Shown here in pieces: positions 7,486 to 13,910 of a stretch of DNA of 20,383 nt. This stretch comes from an uncultured Actinomycetes bacterium (GTDB lineage Bacteria; Actinomycetota; Actinomycetes; Nanopelagicales; Nanopelagicaceae): positions 1 through 20,383 of the forward strand of contig CAIKID010000250.1 in assembly GCA_903827345.1 (NCBI GenBank), read 5' to 3'. Position numbers and translations under genes: made by a program. Under the pieces are notes generated by a model, which was not told the origin of the DNA, ran no database searches, and saw nothing but the letters and a program-made list of their open reading frames with translations. How positions within the stretch are numbered: position 1 is the stretch's first letter; each line of letters opens with the position of its first letter.

Positions 7486-8502
7486 TCATTTTTCCTCTAA
7501 ATAGCCAAAAAACTGGTTCTCGGCGATGAATCCGCCAGGAATTTCGCAATGTGGGGCCACAAATGTATGTATGAGGCGGGCCCCTGGACCGATGCGGGCT
7601 GATTGGCCGATAACCGAGCCAACAATTGTCGCTCCATTTTCAATTCGCACCTTTGATGCTATGAGTGATCCGTCTTGGATTATTGCTGAAGGTTCGATCT
7701 GCGCATCCAGCGCAACCAGTGATCCCGAGATTCGGGTATATAAATCTTGATGGAGCAGCTCAGTGAAGGCGATCGATTGCGCCCTGCCTGAGATCAAATC
7801 AGAGGTGGCTTGCAAGAGCGCCGCCGGAGTTCCAATGTCGAGCCAGTAGGAAGAATCGAGGTACCCCAGAATTTTGGAACCGCCTGCTAGAAGCGCTGGA
7901 AAGACCTCACGTTCAACGCTCACAGCTCGATCTCGTGGAATAGAGTCGATAACGCTTCTATTGAATATGTAGCATCCGGCATTAATTATCTTTGTTGGAG
8001 GATTTTCCATTTTCTCATTGAAGGAGAGGATGCGGGAGCCATCCATTTCGACAACACCAAATGCGCGCGCATCCGGAACTGAGGTGAGATGGAGAGTTAC
8101 ATCTGCGCCACCGCTTCGGTGGAGATCCATCTGGGCCTGCAACTCGTGGCTACTCAATACATCGCCATTAAAAATTACGATCGGCCCCGTTCCCCTCAAA
8201 AGCCCAGCCGCATTGGCTATTGCGCCCCCGGTTCCCAGAGCACTCTTCTCAACGGCGTATGAGATCTTGATGCCAAAGCGTTCACCATCTCCAAAATGGG
8301 GTGCAAATACTTCCGCTAAATACGATGTCGCCAGAACTATCTCAGTGATGCCAGCGGCTCGCGCCTTAGCAATCTGATGTTCTGTGAAAGGAATGCCAGC
8401 CACGGGAAGCATCGGTTTAGGTGTACTGAAGGTGAGCGGTTGCAACCGAGTTCCAAAGCCGCCAACAAGCAAGATTGCCGAAGTAGGGCGCCCGCTTTGC
8501 AT
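7486..8502 (-). CDS. Mannose-1-phosphate guanylyltransferase (GDP-mannose pyrophosphorylase)
   Basis: Makes GDP-mannose from mannose-1-phosphate and GTP. The N-terminal nucleotidyltransferase domain has the signature GGFGTRLQPLT, then STPKPMLPVAG, the metal-site FNGDVLSS and INAGCYIF; the C-terminal 90 residues are left-handed beta-helix (hexapeptide) repeats. The middle section with SVEREVFPALLAGG closely resembles the mycobacterial Rv3264c enzyme as I remember it, which also lies near whiB2 and pmmA. A TTG at 8508 immediately follows the dapC stop, but I prefer the ATG two codons later (8502). Neither has a strong Shine-Dalgarno, so translation is probably coupled to dapC. A different sugar-1-phosphate substrate cannot be excluded from sequence alone. 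Confidence 0.9.
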   Translation of the reverse strand: MQSGRPTSAILLVGGFGTRLQPLTFSTPKPMLPVAGIPFTEHQIAKARAAGITEIVLATSYLAEVFAPHFGDGERFGIKISYAVEKSALGTGGAIANAAGLLRGTGPIVIFNGDVLSSHELQAQMDLHRSGGADVTLHLTSVPDARAFGVVEMDGSRILSFNEKMENPPTKIINAGCYIFNRSVIDSIPRDRAVSVEREVFPALLAGGSKILGYLDSSYWLDIGTPAALLQATSDLISGRAQSIAFTELLHQDLYTRISGSLVALDAQIEPSAIIQDGSLIASKVRIENGATIVGSVIGQSARIGPGARLIHTFVAPHCEIPGGFIAENQFFGYLEEK

Positions 8503-8508
8503 ATTCAA

Positions 8509-9546
8509 CTATCCGATCATTCGCGCAGCTGCAGCAGCGATTTTGAGATCGGTTGCGGTCAGCGCGATGCGAACATGTTTTGAACCTGCCTCGCCATAAA
8601 AACCACCTGGAGTAACCAAAATTCCCTTATCCGCTAAGAAGGAGACGGAGTCCATATCCCGCTCCCCACGTGTACACCAGATATAGAGACCAGCCTCGCT
8701 ATGTTCGATAATAAAACCTAATGCGGTTAGTGCTGGCCGTAATAATTCTCGGCGCTGGGCATAGCGCTGGGCTTGTTGATGGACATGAATCTCATCTCCG
8801 AGCGCCGCCACCATCGCTGCCTGTACTGGCGCTGGAACCAACAATCCAGAGTGCTTACGAACTTCGCGAATTTTTGCAATAAGAGCGGAGTCGCCGATGA
8901 TCATCCCGCCGCGATAGCCCGCGAGATTAGAGCGCTTCGATAGCGAGTGCAGCGCGATGAGATTCTTATTGTCACCCTCCGCCACCTGGAGAATTGAAAT
9001 AGGTTGGGGACCATCAATCCGCGCTGGAAAATTGAAGTAGCACTCATCGCTTGCAATGACGGCGCCGGTTCTGCGGGAGTATGCGAGGACCGCTTTTAAC
9101 TCTTCGCGTGGAGAGATTCGCCCGGTGGGATTTGATGGGGAATTGATCCAGGCGAGATCCGACTCCGGCCAGGATGTTGGGTCGAAATCAACTGGATGGT
9201 GCTCTGCCTTGGCCAAGATCGCGCCGACCAAATAGGTGGGATATGCAATCTTGGGATAGAGAACCGATCTCGTTTCTAATTGCATCGGCAAGTTTGCTAC
9301 GACCTCTTTTGAACCGATGCTCGGTAAGAGATCAAATTCGCCGGTGACGCCCAAAATTTTGGTGGCCCAATTTCGCATCGCGCTTCGGAGAGCAGGTGAA
9401 CCAATCGTGAGTGGATATCCCGGTGCATTAGCCGTCGCTACTAGTGCGGCCTGAATGAAATCAGGGGTTGCATCAACGGGCGTTCCTACCGAAAGATCGA
9501 TGATCCCATCTTTATATTCCCGTGCCCGCGCGCCATAGGGAGCCAA
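8509..9546 (-). CDS. dapC: Succinyldiaminopimelate aminotransferase (DapC type), PLP enzyme
   Basis: Class I/II aminotransferase acting in the succinylase branch of lysine and diaminopimelate synthesis, needed for peptidoglycan. Visible are DLSVGTPVDATP, NSPSNPTG at 135-142, the PLP-phosphate Asp167 in SDECY, the Schiff-base Lys204 in SLSKRSN and Arg212 in YRGG. The gene directly follows fdxA, the arrangement of fdxC-dapC in mycobacteria. The coordinates use the first ordinary start, a TTG at 9546, but the frame stays open upstream to the fdxA stop and encodes LPDFPWDVLAPY, which is the usual DapC N-terminus. The protein therefore very probably starts about ten codons earlier, at the ATC codon (9574-9576). 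Confidence 0.92.
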   Translation of the reverse strand: MAPYGARAREYKDGIIDLSVGTPVDATPDFIQAALVATANAPGYPLTIGSPALRSAMRNWATKILGVTGEFDLLPSIGSKEVVANLPMQLETRSVLYPKIAYPTYLVGAILAKAEHHPVDFDPTSWPESDLAWINSPSNPTGRISPREELKAVLAYSRRTGAVIASDECYFNFPARIDGPQPISILQVAEGDNKNLIALHSLSKRSNLAGYRGGMIIGDSALIAKIREVRKHSGLLVPAPVQAAMVAALGDEIHVHQQAQRYAQRRELLRPALTALGFIIEHSEAGLYIWCTRGERDMDSVSFLADKGILVTPGGFYGEAGSKHVRIALTATDLKIAAAAARMIG

Positions 9547-9588
9547 TACATCCCAGGGAAAATCCGGGAGTTTGATTCTCTACGCTCC
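9547..9588 (-). other. Upstream coding extension of dapC with a non-standard start codon
   Basis: Reading back in the dapC frame gives R-I-K-LPDFPWDV before the TTG, up to the fdxA TAG at 9580-9582, which is in the same frame. There is no ATG, GTG, TTG or CTG codon in this stretch. GGAG at 9585-9588 lies 8 nt upstream of ATC (9574-9576), ideal spacing for initiation there. Confidence 0.6.
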
Positions 9589-9900
9589 GGCCTTAGGGAG
9601 AGCTACAACTGTTGGGTGATCAGAATCCGATGCTCCCACTTTGCTCGCTCCACCTGGTGAACCAATAGTCTGGAAGAAGGCGGAGTTGACCTCGGTGTAC
9701 TGCTTCCAATCCGCTGGAACATCATCTTCATAATAAATCGCCTCGACCGGACAGACCGGCTCGCATGCACCACAATCCACGCACTCATCGGGTTGAATGT
9801 AAAGCATCCGATTGCCCTCATAAATGCAATCAACGGGACACTCCTCGATGCATGATTTATCTTTGACATCAACACACGGCTCAGCGATTATGTAGGTCAC
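9580..9900 (-). CDS. fdxA: 7Fe-type ferredoxin
   Basis: Small cytosolic electron carrier. The cysteine pattern is C9-X7-C17-X3-C21-X3-C25 and C40-X2-C43-X2-C46-X3-C50, which fits a [3Fe-4S] plus [4Fe-4S] (7Fe) ferredoxin with EGNRMLYI and PADWKQY typical of the actinobacterial FdxA/FdxC group. The C-terminal tail from about residue 80 is Gly/Ser/Ala-rich and probably flexible. The start is a GTG at 9900 with AAGGA (9906-9910) 5 nt upstream. It heads the fdxA-dapC-guanylyltransferase group and is divergent from the CysRS gene. Its redox partner is not evident from the neighbours. Confidence 0.96.
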   Translation of the reverse strand: MTYIIAEPCVDVKDKSCIEECPVDCIYEGNRMLYIQPDECVDCGACEPVCPVEAIYYEDDVPADWKQYTEVNSAFFQTIGSPGGASKVGASDSDHPTVVALPKAGA

Positions 9901-9995
9901 ATCAATCCTTTCAAGTAGCGGTTCTCTTTAACTGCGGAACAATAATAGGTAGAGAATAGTGGATACCAGAGCAAATAATTGGGTGAGGGGGTTCC
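9901..9995. promoter_or_regulatory. Divergent promoter region between fdxA and the CysRS gene
   Basis: On the minus strand TATTAT (9942-9947) is a fair -10 for fdxA, giving a leader near 35 nt; no clear -35 accompanies it. On the plus strand a weak TTTAAC (9927-9932) and GAGAAT (9952-9957), 19 nt apart, are the best candidates for the CysRS gene, and GAGGGGG (9985-9991) is its Shine-Dalgarno, about 7 nt before the ATG. These promoter calls are tentative. Confidence 0.35.
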
Positions 9996-11597
9996 ATGAA
10001 GCCAGTACCTGCGTTGGCTGAGATTGGGGAGCGCGTGAGTATCCGCTTGCACGACCCTGAAGGCGGTTTTCGCGACCTCCTAGGCCATCTGGTGGCACTT
10101 AATCAGGTCCGCAGAAAGGATGGCCAGATAGTCACCTTCGACCCGGAGCGAATTTCGGTCTGGAAAGTGGTTCCCAGCACCTCGATCTCCACCCGGATCT
10201 TTCTCTATGACACCATGAGCCGAACTCAACGCGAATTAACCATGAGCGATGGAAAATCTTTACGGATGTACTGTTGTGGCCCCACGGTCTACCGCGACGC
10301 CCATGTCGGAAACCTGCGCACCTTTCTCCTAGGAGATTTGATAACCCGCTTAGTGCGCCTCAATGGTTTCCAGGTCCGAAGTATTCAAAACATTACAGAT
10401 GTCGGTCATATGAGCGAAGACATCGACTCTGCCGAAGGATTAGAAGATAAAATTCTCAGTCAATCGCAGGTGGAGCAGAGAGACCCCTTTGTCGTCGCAC
10501 GATCCTACGAGGCGGGATTCCATCAGGATATAGCTCGCCTGGGCATTCAATCTGCCGATATCTATCCCAGGGCCAGCGAAAGCATCGAATTAATGCAGCG
10601 CTTAATCACACAATTGATTGACTCCGACCACGCATATGTAGGTGGCGATGGATCCGTCTACTTCTCCGCCAACTCCTTCGAAAGTTATGGCGCGATCAGT
10701 GGCAATAAATTAGATGAACTGGTTCCCGGTCATAGGTACGAATACGAAGAAGATAATGCCAAGAGATTTCACGCCGATTGGGCGCTCTGGAAAGCGGCGG
10801 GGAGCCGTACCGAGATGGTCTGGGATTCACCGTGGGGCCGCGGCTTTCCGGGGTGGCATATTGAATGCTCGGCCATGTCGCTGCACTACCTCAATAGCCA
10901 CGTAGATCTCCACCTAGGCGGAATTGATCTGCGCTTCCCCCACCATGAAAATGAACGCGCACAGAGCAACTGCGCATCGCGGAGCGAGGTAACTGATCAT
11001 TGGGTACACGGGGAGCATCTCCTCTTTGAAGGAAGAAAGATGTCGAAGAGCACGGGGAATGTTGTATTGCTGGAAGATGTAATCCAAAGAGGGTTTGATC
11101 CTTTAGCGCTGCGCTTAGTCTTCTTAGAGAACAAATATCGCAGTCAGATGGATCTCACCTGGGATCAAATCAGCGCCGCCGATTCCACGATTGCGCGCTG
11201 GCGGAACAAGTATCAAGAGTGGTCGAAAGTCGAAACTCACAACGATCCGGAAGCCGTGGCCGAGATTATTGAATCAATCTTCGAGCTACTACGCGCCGAT
11301 CTCGATACCCCGCGCGCGCTCGTTAAATTGCGCCAGCTCGAACGCGATCCTGCTATTTCGGAGCGCACCAAAGCCCAAGTTTTTGCAGAGGCAGATAAAT
11401 TCTTCGGTCTCGACCTCGCTCGAACTTTTGCAGAGCCAGAATTAGCCCCGGAAATTCAAGAGTTAATTGCGCTACGTGCCCAGGCCCGGGCTGCGAAGGA
11501 TTTTGCGCGGAGCGATCAACTTCGCGACGAACTTGCAGCTAAGAAGATCAAAGTAAGTGATGGCCCTGATGGACAGAGTTGGGAAGTTATTCCTTAA
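9996..11597 (+). CDS. cysS: Cysteinyl-tRNA synthetase with N-terminal SH3-like extension
   Basis: Charges tRNA-Cys with cysteine in the cytosol. The class I synthetase core begins near residue 66 (RIFLYDTMS): MYCCGPTVY, the HIGH variant HVGN at 103-106, GRGFPGWHIECSAM, PHHENE and KMSKS at 348-352. Zinc ligands expected from the E. coli enzyme are Cys94, Cys291, His316 and Glu320. The C-terminal helical region ends DGPDGQSWEVIP, typical of CysRS; MshC, the mycothiol homologue, is shorter and lacks this region. Without the extension the length is about 467, normal for CysRS. Residues 1-60 (IGERVSIRLHD, GGFRDLLGHLVALN, RKDGQIVTFDPERISVWKVVP) form an extra small beta-barrel-like domain resembling the SH3-like domain of Rv0428c-type GNAT acetyltransferases. 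The ATG has a good Shine-Dalgarno and the extension is continuous in frame. Confidence 0.95.
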   Translation: MKPVPALAEIGERVSIRLHDPEGGFRDLLGHLVALNQVRRKDGQIVTFDPERISVWKVVPSTSISTRIFLYDTMSRTQRELTMSDGKSLRMYCCGPTVYRDAHVGNLRTFLLGDLITRLVRLNGFQVRSIQNITDVGHMSEDIDSAEGLEDKILSQSQVEQRDPFVVARSYEAGFHQDIARLGIQSADIYPRASESIELMQRLITQLIDSDHAYVGGDGSVYFSANSFESYGAISGNKLDELVPGHRYEYEEDNAKRFHADWALWKAAGSRTEMVWDSPWGRGFPGWHIECSAMSLHYLNSHVDLHLGGIDLRFPHHENERAQSNCASRSEVTDHWVHGEHLLFEGRKMSKSTGNVVLLEDVIQRGFDPLALRLVFLENKYRSQMDLTWDQISAADSTIARWRNKYQEWSKVETHNDPEAVAEIIESIFELLRADLDTPRALVKLRQLERDPAISERTKAQVFAEADKFFGLDLARTFAEPELAPEIQELIALRAQARAAKDFARSDQLRDELAAKKIKVSDGPDGQSWEVIP

Positions 11598-11609
11598 GCG
11601 GATTTCATT

Positions 11610-11969
11610 TTAGTCATCATTTTCCGCTGAGTCGTCGTCTCCCCCAGTAGCTCCAGCGATCTGAGGCTTAGCGCCAGATGAGATTGTTGGCGCCGGGGTC
11701 TGGTTAACGCTCTGTGTCATTGAACTCGCCTGAGTAACTGCCTGTGTAGCAACTGGAGCCACAGGCGTGCTCTGCACGGTAGAAGTAATTGCAGGACTTG
11801 TCGTCGCTTGGGCAGCAAAACTTAAGCCCCCTGCCACTAGCGCGGTAGCGGCCAGCAGATACGCGGGGAAGCGCTTGGTAACTTTGCGGGTAGCGGGAGT
11901 CTGCGCTGAGGACTCAAGTGTTTTGAATTCCAAAAATGATGGCTGACGATCCTGGCTCTGCTCGCTCAT
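11610..11969 (-). CDS. Small single-pass membrane or exported protein with acidic C-terminus
   Basis: I do not recognise a family. The 119-residue product starts at ATG 11969, chosen because GGGGAG (11977-11982) lies 7 nt upstream; an upstream TTG at 12029 has no such site. Residues 1-33 are polar and end in KVTKR, a hydrophobic helix runs from about 34 to 54 (AYLLAATALVAGGLSFAA), and the remainder is low-complexity Thr/Pro/Ala/Gln/Val ending in DDDSAENDD. Positive-inside logic places the tail outside the cytoplasm. It faces CysRS tail to tail with 12 nt between stops and lies downstream of mshB on the same strand. A role cannot be inferred. Confidence 0.65.
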   Translation of the reverse strand: MSEQSQDRQPSFLEFKTLESSAQTPATRKVTKRFPAYLLAATALVAGGLSFAAQATTSPAITSTVQSTPVAPVATQAVTQASSMTQSVNQTPAPTISSGAKPQIAGATGGDDDSAENDD

Positions 11970-12098
11970 ATCTTCTCTCCCCTGTTCGAGTTGTTCTAGG
12001 ATGAAGTGTGCGTTGCTTTGATGAGCCAATGCAGATATTTAGATGTGTGATTCCTGAGAGTTTTTTGAGAGCAGAACTACCAGCCAGAGGGATCCCCT

Positions 12099-13004
12099 CT
12101 ACTCCTTAACTCCCGCGAAGAGATCAAGTTCTCTGCCTACCTTGTCAAAGGGCCCGCTCGCCTCACCCTTTACTCGAATATAGAACTCATTTCCGCCGAT
12201 GCGAGTAGATAATCTTTTGGAAAATTTGAAGAGATCACCATGAAGAATTAACTGAGTTTTATGCGCACGCAGCGCCGCCAATTTCTGCGGAAGGAATTTC
12301 TCTCCGTCATATCTACTGGTCACAACTCCATCTGCTTTCACGAAGGGGAGCGCTAACCATTGCGCAGGCACATAGTTGAAGAATTGAATGAAAATTTGCA
12401 CGAACACATTGCTGCTCCGCAAGCTTCCATGCAAGGCAGAACGTGGAATAGCGCTCCAATAGATCTTGGAAATTTCCCACGGTTCATTCGCTCCGAAATC
12501 GGGATCAGCCGCCAACTCCGCTGCGCGCATCGCAATCTGGTGCGCCTTGATGTGATCTGGGTGGCCATAGCCCCCTTGCTCATCGTAGGTAATCAATACC
12601 TGCGGTTTGCGATCGCGAATGATTTCAACCAATCGGCTCGCTGCCTCGTCGAGTTCTGCCTGCCAAAATGCGGCGGGATTCGCGTTGGGAGGGGTTCCCA
12701 TCATTCCGCTGTCTCGATACTCTCGCTCGCTCGCGCCCAAGAATTGGAAATCAGAAACGCCTAGAGCGGCCATAGCCGCGGCCAACTCCCCCTCCCGGTA
12801 CTTCCCTAACGAATCTTCTTGCGCTGCCGCTAGATGGGCGAGGGATGGAACTAGAACCTCCCCCTCTTCTCCTCGAGTGCAGGTAACAAGGGTGACCGCC
12901 GCGCCTTGCGAGCGATAGCCAGCCATGGTGGCACCGTTGTTAATAGTTTCGTCATCGGGGTGAGCATGCACCAAGAGAAGGCGATGCGCAGGCAGTTGGT
13001 TCAT
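12099..13004 (-). CDS. mshB: GlcNAc-Ins deacetylase MshB (mycothiol biosynthesis)
   Basis: Zinc-dependent PIG-L/LmbE family enzyme that removes the acetyl group from 1-O-(2-acetamido-2-deoxy-glucopyranosyl)-myo-inositol, the second step of mycothiol synthesis. Metal and catalytic residues are visible as AHPDDE at 14-19 (His15, Asp17 general base, Asp18) and GHPDH at 147-151 (His148, His151). TCTRGEEGEV, LGKYREGEL and YRDSGMMGT match MshB rather than the related conjugate amidase Mca. The 301-residue length is normal. The ATG at 13004 has CATAAT only 6 nt upstream and no Shine-Dalgarno, suggesting a leaderless message. It is divergent from a TetR gene across 35 nt, with a palindrome between them. 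Its presence implies a mycothiol-using actinomycete. Confidence 0.93.
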   Translation of the reverse strand: MNQLPAHRLLLVHAHPDDETINNGATMAGYRSQGAAVTLVTCTRGEEGEVLVPSLAHLAAAQEDSLGKYREGELAAAMAALGVSDFQFLGASEREYRDSGMMGTPPNANPAAFWQAELDEAASRLVEIIRDRKPQVLITYDEQGGYGHPDHIKAHQIAMRAAELAADPDFGANEPWEISKIYWSAIPRSALHGSLRSSNVFVQIFIQFFNYVPAQWLALPFVKADGVVTSRYDGEKFLPQKLAALRAHKTQLILHGDLFKFSKRLSTRIGGNEFYIRVKGEASGPFDKVGRELDLFAGVKE

Positions 13005-13007
13005 GGG

Positions 13008-13025
13008 CTCATTATGAATGATGAG
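13008..13025. promoter_or_regulatory. Imperfect 18-bp palindrome between mshB and the TetR gene (candidate operator)
   Basis: CTCATTATGAATGATGAG matches its own reverse complement at 14 of 18 positions, with perfect CTCAT/ATGAG arms. It covers the -10-like CATAAT of mshB and abuts the -10-like TAGCAT of the TetR gene. Position and symmetry fit autoregulation by the adjacent TetR protein and co-control of mshB. This is inference. Confidence 0.5.
13011..13016 (-). promoter_or_regulatory. -10 element of a leaderless mshB promoter
   Basis: CATAAT on the minus strand, one base from the TATAAT consensus, lies 6 nt before the mshB ATG, so transcription would begin at or next to the start codon. No -35 is recognisable, which is common in actinobacterial promoters. 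Confidence 0.45.
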
Positions 13026-13026
13026 A

Positions 13027-13032
13027 TAGCAT
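13027..13032 (+). promoter_or_regulatory. -10 element of a leaderless TetR-gene promoter
   Basis: TAGCAT fits the TANNNT pattern and is followed by 7 nt and then the ATG at 13040, the spacing expected if the transcript begins at the start codon. No Shine-Dalgarno precedes this gene. Confidence 0.4.
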
Positions 13033-13039
13033 CGTGCGA

Positions 13040-13639
13040 ATGAACGAGGAAAAAGTCCGCCTACCCCGCGATGAGCGCCGGGCTACGCTCTTGGCTGCCG
13101 CCTTGGAAGTGTTTACTGCCGTCGGGTACCACTCCGCAGCTATGGATGAAATTGCGGATCAAGCCGGCGTGAGCAAACCCGTTCTCTACCAGCACTTTCC
13201 CTCAAAACTAGATCTCTATCTGGCCGTACTAGATATCCACTGCGAGTATCTAGTCGCAGATATTCGCGCCGCTGTTGGCTCTACAAAAGATAATGCTGGT
13301 CGAGTATTGGCAACGGTTAACGCTTACTTCGACTTCATCAATCGTGAGGGTGAAGCTTTCCGCCTCCTCTTTGAGAGCGATATGGCCGTGGAACCACAAG
13401 TGCGTGAAAGACTAAACCGGATGTCTTATGACTGCGCGATGGCCTTTAGCAACGCCATCACGGCCGACACTGGAATCTCCCAAGAGTCGGCGATGATGCT
13501 CGCGGTAGGACTTATTGGTACGGCACAAACCACGGCACGTCATTGGCTGGCGCGTGATGGAAAGATCGATCGCGAGTTGGCAGTTAAATTGGTGGCCAGT
13601 TTGCAGTGGCGGGGAATTTCAGGTTTCCGCAAAATCTGA
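13040..13639 (+). CDS. TetR/AcrR-family transcriptional regulator
   Basis: About 199 residues. The N-terminal 55 hold the TetR helix-turn-helix: RRATLLAAALEVFTAVGY, then MDEIADQAGVSKPVLYQHFPSK, the strongly conserved recognition-helix region. The remaining helices form the ligand and dimer domain and are not family-specific. I chose ATG 13040 over a GTG two codons earlier because the TAGCAT element lies 7 nt before it. It is divergent from mshB and followed after 19 nt by DUF3107, a pairing I recall as frequent in actinobacteria. It probably represses its own gene through the palindrome at 13008-13025; the ligand is unknown. Confidence 0.92.
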   Translation: MNEEKVRLPRDERRATLLAAALEVFTAVGYHSAAMDEIADQAGVSKPVLYQHFPSKLDLYLAVLDIHCEYLVADIRAAVGSTKDNAGRVLATVNAYFDFINREGEAFRLLFESDMAVEPQVRERLNRMSYDCAMAFSNAITADTGISQESAMMLAVGLIGTAQTTARHWLARDGKIDRELAVKLVASLQWRGISGFRKI

Positions 13640-13658
13640 AGAGCACTAAACTCTAGCT

Positions 13659-13910
13659 ATGGGTAAAAAAGATAAAGACAATAAGACTTCGGTTCGCGTT
13701 GGGATCAGCGATAGCTCTCAAGAGCTCCACTTTGAGACGCATCTGTCAGATGAAAAGGTCGTGGCGCTTGCTAATGCAGCAATTTCTAGCGGTACAACAC
13801 TAGAACTTATTGATATCAAAGACCGAACCATCTTGGTGCCCGCCGCAAAGATCTCTTATATCGAAATCGGCGATACCTCAGATCAAAAAGTTGGGTTTAC
13901 CGCTTTATAA
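13659..13910 (+). CDS. DUF3107 family protein
   Basis: An 83-residue protein of the actinobacterial DUF3107 family. A charged N-terminus (MGKKDKDNK) is followed by VRVGISDSSQELHFET, then TILVPAAKISYIEIGD and VGF near the end, the family hallmark. Function is unknown; it looks like a small cytosolic beta-rich fold. It lies 19 nt after the TetR gene and is probably co-transcribed with it. Its last 14 bases overlap, tail to tail, with the end of the PHP gene on the other strand. Confidence 0.85.
   Translation: MGKKDKDNKTSVRVGISDSSQELHFETHLSDEKVVALANAAISSGTTLELIDIKDRTILVPAAKISYIEIGDTSDQKVGFTAL

Noticed and set aside
9580..9582. Programmed readthrough of the fdxA TAG to make a ferredoxin-DapC fusion
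   Set aside because: The frames do agree, but a Shine-Dalgarno at 9585-9588 and separate well-formed proteins make independent initiation simpler.
9996..11597. MshC (mycothiol cysteine ligase) instead of CysRS
   Set aside because: The protein keeps the full C-terminal helical region and the DGPxGxxWE ending of CysRS, which MshC lacks.
11597..11628. AGCGGA ... TCCGCT inverted repeat between the convergent CysRS and small-protein genes as a bidirectional terminator
   Set aside because: Only 6 bp with a 20-nt loop and no clean U-tract; likely chance.
11970..12029. Longer N-terminus of the small membrane protein from TTG 12029
   Set aside because: No Shine-Dalgarno before the TTG, while ATG 11969 has GGGGAG at ideal distance.
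12086..12100. Hairpin AGAGGG-ATC-CCCTCT at the mshB stop as terminator
   Set aside because: The 6-bp stem overlaps the stop codon and is not followed by a T-run on the minus strand, so intrinsic termination is not supported.
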